Under the pieces are notes generated by a model that had not been told where the DNA came from, ran no database searches, and saw only the letters and a list, made by a program, of their open reading frames with translations. Made by a program: the position numbers and the translations under genes. A stretch of 5,908 bases of DNA from Cyclobacteriaceae bacterium. GTDB lineage: Bacteria; Bacteroidota; Bacteroidia; Cytophagales; Cyclobacteriaceae. The stretch is taken from contig JANYKP010000511.1 in NCBI GenBank assembly GCA_025358195.1, forward strand, positions 1 through 5,908, written 5' to 3'. Positions 1 through 5,513 of this stretch are shown here, piece by piece (positions within the stretch are counted from its first letter, which is position 1; every line of letters starts with the position of its first letter).

Positions 1-504
1 TAATGGCAGTATGAAATTCTTTCCATTGATGACTTTCACCTCGGGTTGTTCACGTTCACAATTGAACATGACAGGAATGGACGGTCCGAAAATATCCGCA
101 TCAATTAACCCGACTTTAGCTCCGGACTGTGCTAATGCAACCGCAAGATTGCTGGTGACTGTTGATTTTCCGACACCGCCTTTCCCGGAAGCGATGGCGA
201 TAATATTTTTTACACCCGGCAACAGGGGAGCATTGTCGCGCAACGTCGTAACAGAAGATGTGATATTTATGAGTATGGCCGTTTCCTTACCGACTACTTT
301 CCTAACGGCATTTTCACAATCCTTCCGTATCACCTCTTTCAAGGGGCAGGCTGGCGTTGTTAACACCACGGTAAAACTCACGCTGTCATCTTTGACCGCA
401 ATATCCCGCACCATGTTGAGGGTAACAAGGTCCTTCTTTAGGTCTGGGTCGTTGACAGTGGAGAGCGCCTTTTGAATGTCTGAGGATGTAATACTCATAA
501 TCAT
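1..504 (-). CDS. apbC: Mrp/ApbC (NBP35-like) iron-sulfur cluster carrier P-loop ATPase, 5' part
   Basis: Partial gene: the start is inside the window and the 3' end is beyond position 1. Read on the minus strand it gives about 166 residues. Residues 1-85 form a DUF59/MIP18-type domain, with DPDLKKDLVTLNMV at 18-30 and the TTPACPL motif around Cys51. A linker leads to a MinD/ParA-type ATPase domain with the deviant Walker A motif SGKGGVGKS (about 104-112) and the switch motif DADIFGPS (133-140). Family members bind a labile [4Fe-4S] cluster and pass it to apo-proteins in the cytosol, using ATP. The C-terminal CxxC cluster ligands would lie off the window, so they cannot be checked. Two in-frame ATGs (504 and 498) are possible. 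The one at 498 matches the usual family N-terminus better (numbering used here), and neither has a clear ribosome binding site. Transcribed divergently from dnaG. The family call is very secure; the symbol apbC/mrp is a naming choice. Confidence 0.95.
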   Translation of the reverse strand, partial: MIMSITSSDIQKALSTVNDPDLKKDLVTLNMVRDIAVKDDSVSFTVVLTTPACPLKEVIRKDCENAVRKVVGKETAILINITSSVTTLRDNAPLLPGVKNIIAIASGKGGVGKSTVTSNLAVALAQSGAKVGLIDADIFGPSIPVMFNCEREQPEVKVINGKNFILPL

Positions 505-537
505 TTAAACGGGTGCAAGTTAGGGCATGCTTTGGCA

Positions 538-551
538 ATTTTTTAAAAAAT
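538..551. repeat. Perfect A/T palindrome ATTTTTTAAAAAAT
   Basis: Six T followed by six A, bounded by A and T, is a perfect 14-bp palindrome. It lies 34-47 bp upstream of the mrp start at 504, so it would fall in the core promoter or leader region of that gene. It could be an A-tract bend or a simple composition effect. There is no positive evidence for a protein binding site. Confidence 0.4.
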
Positions 552-563
552 GATGTTGTCCCC

Positions 564-571
564 CAAGTCTA
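564..571 (-). promoter_or_regulatory. Candidate -7 element for mrp
   Basis: On the minus strand this reads TAGACTTG, a seven-of-eight match to the Bacteroidota -7 consensus TAnnTTTG. It sits about 60 bp upstream of the mrp start. I could not find a convincing TTTG -33 partner; only a T-rich run lies about where it should be (582-588). Low confidence, since the motif is short and degenerate. Confidence 0.22.
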
Positions 572-591
572 TTGGAGCAGGAAAAAAGGAC

Positions 592-630
592 TTAGCGGCT
601 TTTGCGGTCTTAATTTAGCGGCTTTGCGTG
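592..630. repeat. Short intergenic direct repeat TTAGCGGCTTT(T)GCG, two copies
   Basis: Copy one is TTAGCGGCTTTTGCGG (592-607) and copy two is TTAGCGGCTTTGCGTG (615-630), offset by 23 bp and differing by one inserted T and the last bases. The C-T-T-A-G-C-G / T-T-T-G-C-G composition resembles a simple repeat style that I recall in intergenic DNA of many Bacteroidota and other environmental bacteria, usually written as alternating TTAGCG and TTTGCG blocks. It lies 112-150 bp upstream of dnaG, outside any coding sequence. Its function is unknown. The repetition is directly visible; membership in a genome-wide family is inference. Confidence 0.6.
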
Positions 631-679
631 ACAAGCATTCTCAAGTAACCATCTGAACTGATCTCCTGGCTGGCGGGTT

Positions 680-709
680 TTTGATGTATCTTTAAACCCA
701 ATATTTTTC
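680..709 (+). promoter_or_regulatory. Candidate Bacteroidota-type promoter for dnaG
   Basis: TTTG at 680-683 and TATTTTTC at 702-709 are separated by 18 bp. They approximate the primary sigma factor consensus of this phylum (TTTG, then TAnnTTTG), with the last G of the -7 element missing. Transcription would start near 716, leaving a leader of about 26 nt before the dnaG ATG at 742. A second partial -7 match, TATCTTTA, lies at 687-694. The placement is plausible but the sequence match is weak. Confidence 0.3.
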
Positions 710-741
710 AAATCCAGAATCAATCCGCTGCCAGAACCAGC

Positions 742-2676
742 ATGATCAGCAGAGAGACCATTGATGAAGTCAAAAATCGCCTCGATATCGTCGATGTGAT
801 CAGCGATTTTATCTCGCTCAAACGATCAGGTCAGAACTATAAGGCCCTCAGCCCCTTCAATAACGAAAAGACGGCTTCCTTCTTTGTGGTTCCCGGCAAG
901 GGCATTTTCAAAGATTTCAGCAGTGGTAAAGGCGGAGATGCGATCACATTTGTGATGGAGCATGAGGGTATGAGCTACACGGAGGCCATCCGGTTTTTGG
1001 CGAAGAAATACGGTGTTGAGCTCAAGGAAGATGTTCAATCTGCAGAAATGCAGGAGCAGCAAAGTGAACGAGAGGGCCTTTATATCCTCATGAACTTTGC
1101 GAAGGACTATTATAAAGAAAACCTGTTCAACACCGAGGAGGGCAAAGGTATCGGGCTTAGTTATTTCCACGAGCGAGGTTTTAACGACCGCACTATCCAG
1201 AAATTTGAATTAGGTTATGCACTCGAGGGCTGGAATAATCTGAGTGATACTGCCATTAAAAACAGTTACAACAAGGAATTACTCGAAAAGACCGGATTAA
1301 CGGTTCGGAACGATGACGGCAGGACGTATGATCGGTTCCGGGGGCGAGTAATTTTCCCGGTACACAATCTCTCGGGAAAAGTGATCGCCTTTGGCGCCCG
1401 CATGTTGGGCAAAGACAAAAACCAGCCCAAGTACATTAATTCTCCAGAGACAGAAATATATCACAAGAGCAATGTACTCTACGGGTTGTTCAATGCGAAG
1501 AACGCGATCCGGCAAAAAGACAATTGCTTCCTGGTGGAAGGTTACACCGATGTCATCTCCATGCATCAATCGGATGTAGAGAATGTGGTGGCGTCATCCG
1601 GTACCGCGCTCACCGAAGAGCAGATCAAACTCATCCGGAGATTTACAGAAAATGTAACCGTACTTTTTGACGGCGATGCAGCAGGAATTAAGGCAGCACT
1701 GCGAGGCATTGACTTAATTCTGAAAGGCGGACTGAACGTTCGTGTTGTGCTGCTGCCCGACAGCGAGGATCCTGACAGTTATTCGAGAAAAGTTGGAACA
1801 ACGGAATTTCAAAAATACTTAGCACAGAAATCACAAGACTTCATTTCGTTTAAGTCGGGGTTGTTTGCTTCTGAGGCGGGCAATGATCCTATTCGTAAGG
1901 CAGAATCGATCAAGGAGATTGTGGGGAGCATCGCTCTGATACCTGACCCGGTGAAGCGCTCGGTGTACTTACAAGAGACCAGCCACCAATTGAAGATCGG
2001 CGAGCCGGTTTTACTCACAGAATTAAATAAGCTGCTTGTTCAGGAGCGGAAAAAGAAAGAACGTGACAAACTTCATCCACCACAGCCGGCAGAAGACGCA
2101 TCTCATTTGGCAGAGCAGGTGCAGGACCTTACCACCGGGCCAATCGATCTCAAAGACATGGTGTACTACCAGGAGAGAGAAACGGTACGACTTCTGCTAA
2201 ATTATGCGGACCACTCACTGGAAGATCAAAAGCTGGCGGACTTCCTTCTCCACGAACTGGAAGACGTAGAATTTGCCAACCCTGTATTCCGTGAGATATA
2301 TCGCCACTTTCATGATGTGTTGCAAAAAGGAAAAATTCCTGACAGTCAATATCTGATTCAGCATGGAAGTAGTGAAGTAAAAAATGTTGTGACAAGCCTG
2401 ATTACGTCAAAGTATGAAACCAGCCCGCGATGGAAAGAAAAGCACATCTACATCCCGGAGGAATCAGAAGTGCTTCAGGACTTGGCCTACACGAATGTAT
2501 TGCGGCTGAAATTCAGAGTCGTTCAAAAAATGATGGAAGATAATTTACTGCGAATCCGGGACTCGGAACAAGCAAGTAACCTGGAGGAAGTTGAAAAATA
2601 CCTTGAACAGCAAGAAGGCCTGAAGAAAGCCGAACGCGAACTTGCGTCCATCCTGGGGATTGTTGTGGCACGTTAG
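742..2676 (+). CDS. dnaG: DNA primase DnaG with a degenerate (zinc-free) N-terminal domain
   Basis: Synthesises RNA primers for lagging-strand replication at the fork, with the DnaB helicase. The 644-residue product has three regions. Residues 1-95 are the CHC2-type template-binding domain. Residues about 120-370 are the RNA polymerase/TOPRIM core, with the basic motif YDRFRGRVIFPVHN (196-209), EGYTDV (266-271, catalytic Glu266), SSGTALTEEQ (285-294), LFDGDAAG (308-315, metal-binding Asp310 and Asp312) and LPDSEDPDS (338-346). Residues about 440-644 are a divergent, charged, helical C-terminus in the place of the helicase-binding domain. The oddity is in the N-terminus: the canonical ligands CPFH and CFGC are replaced by SPFN and DFSS (Ser37, Asn40, Asp58, Ser61), although the flanking NEKT and SGKGGD motifs remain. 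The protein is somewhat longer than the E. coli enzyme (581). The ATG at 742 gives the conserved family N-terminus; no Shine-Dalgarno is visible. It leads the plus-strand block. Confidence 0.97.
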   Translation: MISRETIDEVKNRLDIVDVISDFISLKRSGQNYKALSPFNNEKTASFFVVPGKGIFKDFSSGKGGDAITFVMEHEGMSYTEAIRFLAKKYGVELKEDVQSAEMQEQQSEREGLYILMNFAKDYYKENLFNTEEGKGIGLSYFHERGFNDRTIQKFELGYALEGWNNLSDTAIKNSYNKELLEKTGLTVRNDDGRTYDRFRGRVIFPVHNLSGKVIAFGARMLGKDKNQPKYINSPETEIYHKSNVLYGLFNAKNAIRQKDNCFLVEGYTDVISMHQSDVENVVASSGTALTEEQIKLIRRFTENVTVLFDGDAAGIKAALRGIDLILKGGLNVRVVLLPDSEDPDSYSRKVGTTEFQKYLAQKSQDFISFKSGLFASEAGNDPIRKAESIKEIVGSIALIPDPVKRSVYLQETSHQLKIGEPVLLTELNKLLVQERKKKERDKLHPPQPAEDASHLAEQVQDLTTGPIDLKDMVYYQERETVRLLLNYADHSLEDQKLADFLLHELEDVEFANPVFREIYRHFHDVLQKGKIPDSQYLIQHGSSEVKNVVTSLITSKYETSPRWKEKHIYIPEESEVLQDLAYTNVLRLKFRVVQKMMEDNLLRIRDSEQASNLEEVEKYLEQQEGLKKAERELASILGIVVAR

Positions 2677-2722
2677 GAACAGTCTGGCATAAATAATTGT
2701 TAACACTCTCGAAATTGAAAAG

Positions 2723-3943
2723 ATGAAGGATACGATCAAATTGGACAGCATAGAAGAAGGTATTGAGGCTATCAAAAACGGAAAATTGATCATCGTGGTG
2801 GATGATGAAGACCGTGAAAATGAAGGCGACTTTATTTGCGCGGCCGAAGCCATCACCCCGGAGATTGTCAACTTTATGGCAAAGGAAGGTAGGGGATTAA
2901 TTTGTGCGCCGTTGGTGGAAGACCGCTGTGACGAGTTGGGTCTGGATCTGATGGTAGGAAAAAATACGGCTGTGTTTGAAACCCCTTTCACCGTTTCCGT
3001 TGACCTGATCGGACACGGATGTACCACCGGGATTTCAGTTCAGGACCGGTCCAAAACGATCAAGGCGCTTGCTGACCCGGAGACTAAACCCGAGGAGCTA
3101 GGAAGACCCGGGCATATTTTTCCACTCAAAGCAAAAAAAGAAGGTGTGCTAAGAAGAGCAGGCCATACCGAAGCGGCGATTGACTTCGCACGATTGGCTG
3201 GCTTTCGTCCTGCGGGCGTGTTGGTGGAGATCATGAATGAAGACGGCACCATGGCCCGGCTGGCAGACCTGAGAAAGGTAGGGGACCGTTTTGGTTTAAA
3301 GTTAGTTTCCATCAAAGATCTGATCGCCTACCGCATGAAGGGCGAGTGTCAGGTTCGAAGGCGGGTGGATGTGAATATGCCAACAGTGTATGGAGATTTT
3401 AAATTGTCGGCATACGAGCAAATTGATACCGGAGAACTTCACCTGGCGCTGGTAAAAGGCAAATGGGAAAAAGATGAACCCGTGCTTGTTCGCGTACATT
3501 CATCGTGTGTGACAGGTGATATTTTTGGTTCATGCCGTTGTGATTGTGGCGCCCAACTGCATGTCGCTATGAAAATGGTAGAGGATGAAGGCAAAGGAGT
3601 AGTGCTTTACATGAAGCAGGAGGGACGCGGGATCGGGTTACTGAACAAATTGAAAGCCTATAAATTGCAAGAGGAAGGACTTGATACCGTGGAGGCGAAT
3701 CTTCAACTGGGTTTTGATATGGACAACCGTGATTATGGAATTGGCGCGCAGATTCTTCATGATCTCGGGGTCGCCAAGATACGGCTCATCACCAACAATC
3801 CACAAAAACGCGTAGGATTGATGGGTTATGGCCTGGAAATTGTGGAGAATGTCCCAATCGAAACAATACCCAATAAGCACAATGAGAAATATCTCAAGAC
3901 CAAACGCGACAAGTTGGGTCATACCATTCTAAAGCATCTATGA
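2723..3943 (+). CDS. ribBA: Bifunctional riboflavin biosynthesis protein RibBA (DHBP synthase / GTP cyclohydrolase II)
   Basis: A 406-residue cytosolic enzyme that starts both branches of riboflavin synthesis: ribulose 5-phosphate to 3,4-dihydroxy-2-butanone 4-phosphate, and GTP to the pyrimidine precursor plus formate and pyrophosphate. The N-terminal RibB domain (about 5-203) has DDEDRENEGD (27-36), GLICAPL (58-64), TTGISVQDRS (101-110), RPGHIFPL (128-135) and RRAGHTEAA (144-152). The C-terminal RibA domain (about 209-400) has VRVHSSCVTGD (257-266), zinc ligands Cys262, Cys273 and Cys275, KQEGRGIGL (298-306), NRDYGIGAQ (335-343, conserved Arg336) and LITNNPQK (355-362). Both active sites look intact, so this is not one of the fusions with a dead half. 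An additional Cys271 makes the zinc loop read CRCDC. The gene lies 46 bp after dnaG and its last bases overlap the next start in ATGA. I see no FMN riboswitch-sized leader in the short upstream gap. The A-rich GAAAAG just before the ATG is the only ribosome-binding hint. Confidence 0.97.
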   Translation: MKDTIKLDSIEEGIEAIKNGKLIIVVDDEDRENEGDFICAAEAITPEIVNFMAKEGRGLICAPLVEDRCDELGLDLMVGKNTAVFETPFTVSVDLIGHGCTTGISVQDRSKTIKALADPETKPEELGRPGHIFPLKAKKEGVLRRAGHTEAAIDFARLAGFRPAGVLVEIMNEDGTMARLADLRKVGDRFGLKLVSIKDLIAYRMKGECQVRRRVDVNMPTVYGDFKLSAYEQIDTGELHLALVKGKWEKDEPVLVRVHSSCVTGDIFGSCRCDCGAQLHVAMKMVEDEGKGVVLYMKQEGRGIGLLNKLKAYKLQEEGLDTVEANLQLGFDMDNRDYGIGAQILHDLGVAKIRLITNNPQKRVGLMGYGLEIVENVPIETIPNKHNEKYLKTKRDKLGHTILKHL

Positions 3944-4542
3944 GGATTGTTGGGATCTTTTTTTTAGTACTGTTAACCGCTACTGCTTATTCCCAAAGGT
4001 TTCCATCTGACTTTTGGCACGAAGGAAAGATGGTACTGGAGGATGGTGATACGTTACGGGGCAATATCAAGTATGATTTACAAAATGACCTGCTGCAATT
4101 AGAAGCAAACAACCGGTTGGAGTCGTTTACGGCGCGCAAGGTTTTGTTTTTCGAAATATTTGATAAGACCATAAAGCGTTACCGTCAGTTTTACTCCCTT
4201 CCTTACACGACGTCGGGACAATACAAGGCCCCGGTCTTTTTTGAGTTACTCTCCGAAGGAAAAATTACGCTGCTTTGCCGTGAGGCGCTGGAGTATAGAA
4301 ATTATCCAAGTTCTTTTTACTACTACGGATCCACCACACGATTGGTATTGGTCAATAAATTTTTTCTTTTGAAAGACAATGGTACTATCGAACCATTTAT
4401 AGGAAAAAGGAGTGACCTTATTGAGCTCCTGGGCAACAAAGGAGAGCAGGTCGAAAAGTACATGAAGGCCAACAGGTTGAATGTAGATGACAAGTATGAG
4501 TTTGCTCAAATCCTTTCGTATTATAATTCACTTTACAAGTAA
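3940..4542 (+). CDS. Exported protein of unknown function
   Basis: I do not recognise a characterised family. The 200-residue product begins with a clear signal peptide: MR, a hydrophobic stretch VGIFFLVLLTATA (4-16), then a likely cleavage after AYS (16-18). There is no lipobox Cys, so the mature protein is probably soluble in the periplasm or secreted. The mature part looks beta-rich at first: DGDTLRGNIKYDLQND (35-50) resembles a beta-hairpin strand pair, followed by ARKVLFFEIFD (65-75), a Tyr-rich patch (118-129) and VLVNKFFLLKDNG (136-148). It ends with a charged helical tail, from about 157, finishing in ILSYYNSL (191-198). The single Cys113 argues against a disulfide. The start overlaps the ribBA stop by 4 bp (ATGA), implying translational coupling, and surE begins 1 bp after its stop. 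From memory, similar small exported proteins with a DGDTLxGxIxYD motif occur in Cytophagales, without assigned function. No enzyme motif is visible. Confidence 0.85.
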   Translation: MRIVGIFFLVLLTATAYSQRFPSDFWHEGKMVLEDGDTLRGNIKYDLQNDLLQLEANNRLESFTARKVLFFEIFDKTIKRYRQFYSLPYTTSGQYKAPVFFELLSEGKITLLCREALEYRNYPSSFYYYGSTTRLVLVNKFFLLKDNGTIEPFIGKRSDLIELLGNKGEQVEKYMKANRLNVDDKYEFAQILSYYNSLYK

Positions 4543-4543
4543 C

Positions 4544-5323
4544 ATGACCAAACCTCTGATATTAGTTTCGAATGACGATGGAATTACGTCACTCGGCATT
4601 CGCAATTTAGTTGAAGTAATGAAGGAATTAGGAGAGGTGCTCGTGGTGGCGCCGAATCGTCCGCAGTCGGGGATGGGCCATGCGATCACGGTAGGTGATA
4701 CCCTTCGCCTGACGGAGTCAACGATATTTGAAGGTGTCAGAGCTTTTGAATGTTCGGGCACACCGGCGGATTGTGTAAAGATTGCTCGGCATTATGTATT
4801 GAAAGACAAACGACAGCCGGATGTGGTGGTAAGCGGAGTGAATCATGGAAGCAATACTTCCATCAGCGTTTTATATTCAGGTACCATGTCTGCGGCCATA
4901 GAGGCTGCCATAGAAGGAACACCCTCCATTGGGTTTTCGTTAGCCGACTACGGGAGTGAGGCCGACTTTTCACACACGCTTGACTACATAAAAAAGATAA
5001 CGCAGCAAGTGTTGCGCAAGGAGTTGCCGAAAGGCGTGGCGCTCAACGTCAATTTTCCAAAGAAGCGCAAGGACGCATTAAAAGGGATTCGCATCTGCCG
5101 TCAGGCCAACGCGAAGTGGGTCGAGGATTTTGATGAGCGCAAGGACCCCAACGGCCGCAAATACTTCTGGATGACCGGCAAGTTTGTAAACTTTGACAAG
5201 GGAGAGGACAATGACGAATGGGCCATTGCCAATAATTATGTTTCAGTTGTTCCCTGCCAGTTTGATCTTACTGCCCACCAGGCGATCCCGGTGTTGAATG
5301 AGGCGTGGGAGATTTTGGGTTAG
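4544..5323 (+). CDS. surE: 5'/3'-nucleotidase SurE
   Basis: Metal-dependent phosphohydrolase that removes phosphate from nucleoside monophosphates and, in some members, short polyphosphate; linked to stationary-phase survival in E. coli. The 259-residue product, a normal family length, has the N-terminal SNDDG motif (9-13; metal ligands Asp11 and Asp12), PNRPQSGMGHAIT (38-49; Ser42 as ligand), SGTPADCV (71-78), the SGVNHGSN motif (97-104; Asn100 as ligand) and YSGTMSAAIEAA (111-122). The C-terminal half carries the expected LNVNFP (167-172) and VSVVP (233-237). An in-frame start at 4487 would overlap the preceding gene by more than 50 bp and add a tail not seen in the family, so the ATG at 4544 is chosen. 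Only one base separates it from the upstream stop, so it is very likely cotranscribed with ribBA and the exported protein gene. Confidence 0.97.
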   Translation: MTKPLILVSNDDGITSLGIRNLVEVMKELGEVLVVAPNRPQSGMGHAITVGDTLRLTESTIFEGVRAFECSGTPADCVKIARHYVLKDKRQPDVVVSGVNHGSNTSISVLYSGTMSAAIEAAIEGTPSIGFSLADYGSEADFSHTLDYIKKITQQVLRKELPKGVALNVNFPKKRKDALKGIRICRQANAKWVEDFDERKDPNGRKYFWMTGKFVNFDKGEDNDEWAIANNYVSVVPCQFDLTAHQAIPVLNEAWEILG

Positions 5324-5341
5324 GAGTTTAACTCACCAGAA

Positions 5342-5397
5342 TTTCCTCCGTGCTCCTCTGTGTGCATTCCTCCGTGGCCCTCTGTGTTAAAAAATCC
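5342..5397. repeat. Left arm of a large imperfect inverted repeat
   Basis: On the plus strand the arm contains CCTCCGTG (5345), CCTCTGTG (5355), CCTCCGTG (5369) and CCTCTGTG (5379). These start-to-start spacings are 10, 14 and 10 bp, so the arm is two copies of a 24-bp unit. It ends in TTAAAAAATCC. Its reverse complement aligns over its whole length with 5439-5498, apart from a difference in the length of the A/T run. It starts 18 bp after the surE stop. Confidence 0.85.
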
Positions 5398-5415
5398 AAC
5401 ACCCATACGACAGGC

Positions 5416-5430
5416 AATACTCCCAGTATT
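5416..5430 (+). terminator. Small hairpin in the centre of the inverted repeat, possible terminator
   Basis: AATACT, loop CCC, AGTATT is a perfect 6-bp stem with a 3-nt loop, followed by TTG and, 11 bp further on, by a ten-T run (5442-5451). The stem is A/T-rich and the long T-run is not directly adjacent, so by itself it is a weak intrinsic terminator. Together with the long flanking inverted repeat, the whole region 5342-5498 is a reasonable candidate for ending both convergent transcripts, surE and priA. Confidence 0.28.
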
Positions 5431-5438
5431 TTGTTGAC

Positions 5439-5498
5439 GGATTTTTTTTTTAACACAGAGATGCACCGAGGAATGCACACCAAGATGCACAGAGAAAA
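5439..5498. repeat. Right arm of a large imperfect inverted repeat
   Basis: The arm begins GGA plus ten T (5442-5451), then AACACAGAG (5452-5460). It then has CACAGAG-like units starting at 5454, 5464, 5478 and 5488, again spaced 10, 14 and 10 bp. Compared with the reverse complement of the left arm, the AACACAGAG block and the central GAGGAATGCACAC block are identical, and substitutions cluster in between. The arm ends 16 bp before the last base of the minus-strand priA gene at 5514. Matching spacing in both arms shows they share origin or constraint. Confidence 0.85.
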
Positions 5499-5513
5499 AG
5501 AAACCCCGCCCAA

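Larger units (their letters stand above)
505..741. other. Divergent intergenic region between mrp and dnaG
   Basis: This 237-bp stretch separates the starts of two divergently transcribed genes and should carry both promoters. I see no credible coding sequence or RNA gene in it. It contains a perfect 14-bp A/T palindrome (538-551), a short direct repeat of TTAGCGGCTTT(T)GCG (592-607 and 615-630) and weak matches to the Bacteroidota promoter consensus on both strands. Each of these is listed separately. Confidence 0.8.

Noticed and set aside
11..475. Plus-strand open frame of 154 codons at the left edge
   Set aside because: It is antisense to the mrp gene, whose minus-strand frame shows DUF59 and Walker A motifs.
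2677..2722. FMN riboswitch before ribBA
   Set aside because: The gap is only 46 bp, far too short for the RFN element, and no RFN-like conserved words were seen in it.
4487..4543. Upstream in-frame start for surE
   Set aside because: It would overlap the end of the exported protein gene by over 50 bp and add 19 residues before the MTKPLILVSNDDG start, which already matches the normal SurE N-terminus.
5342..5498. CRISPR array
   Set aside because: The units are too short, are spaced 10/14/10 bp without unique spacers, and are arranged as inverted arms; no cas genes are present.
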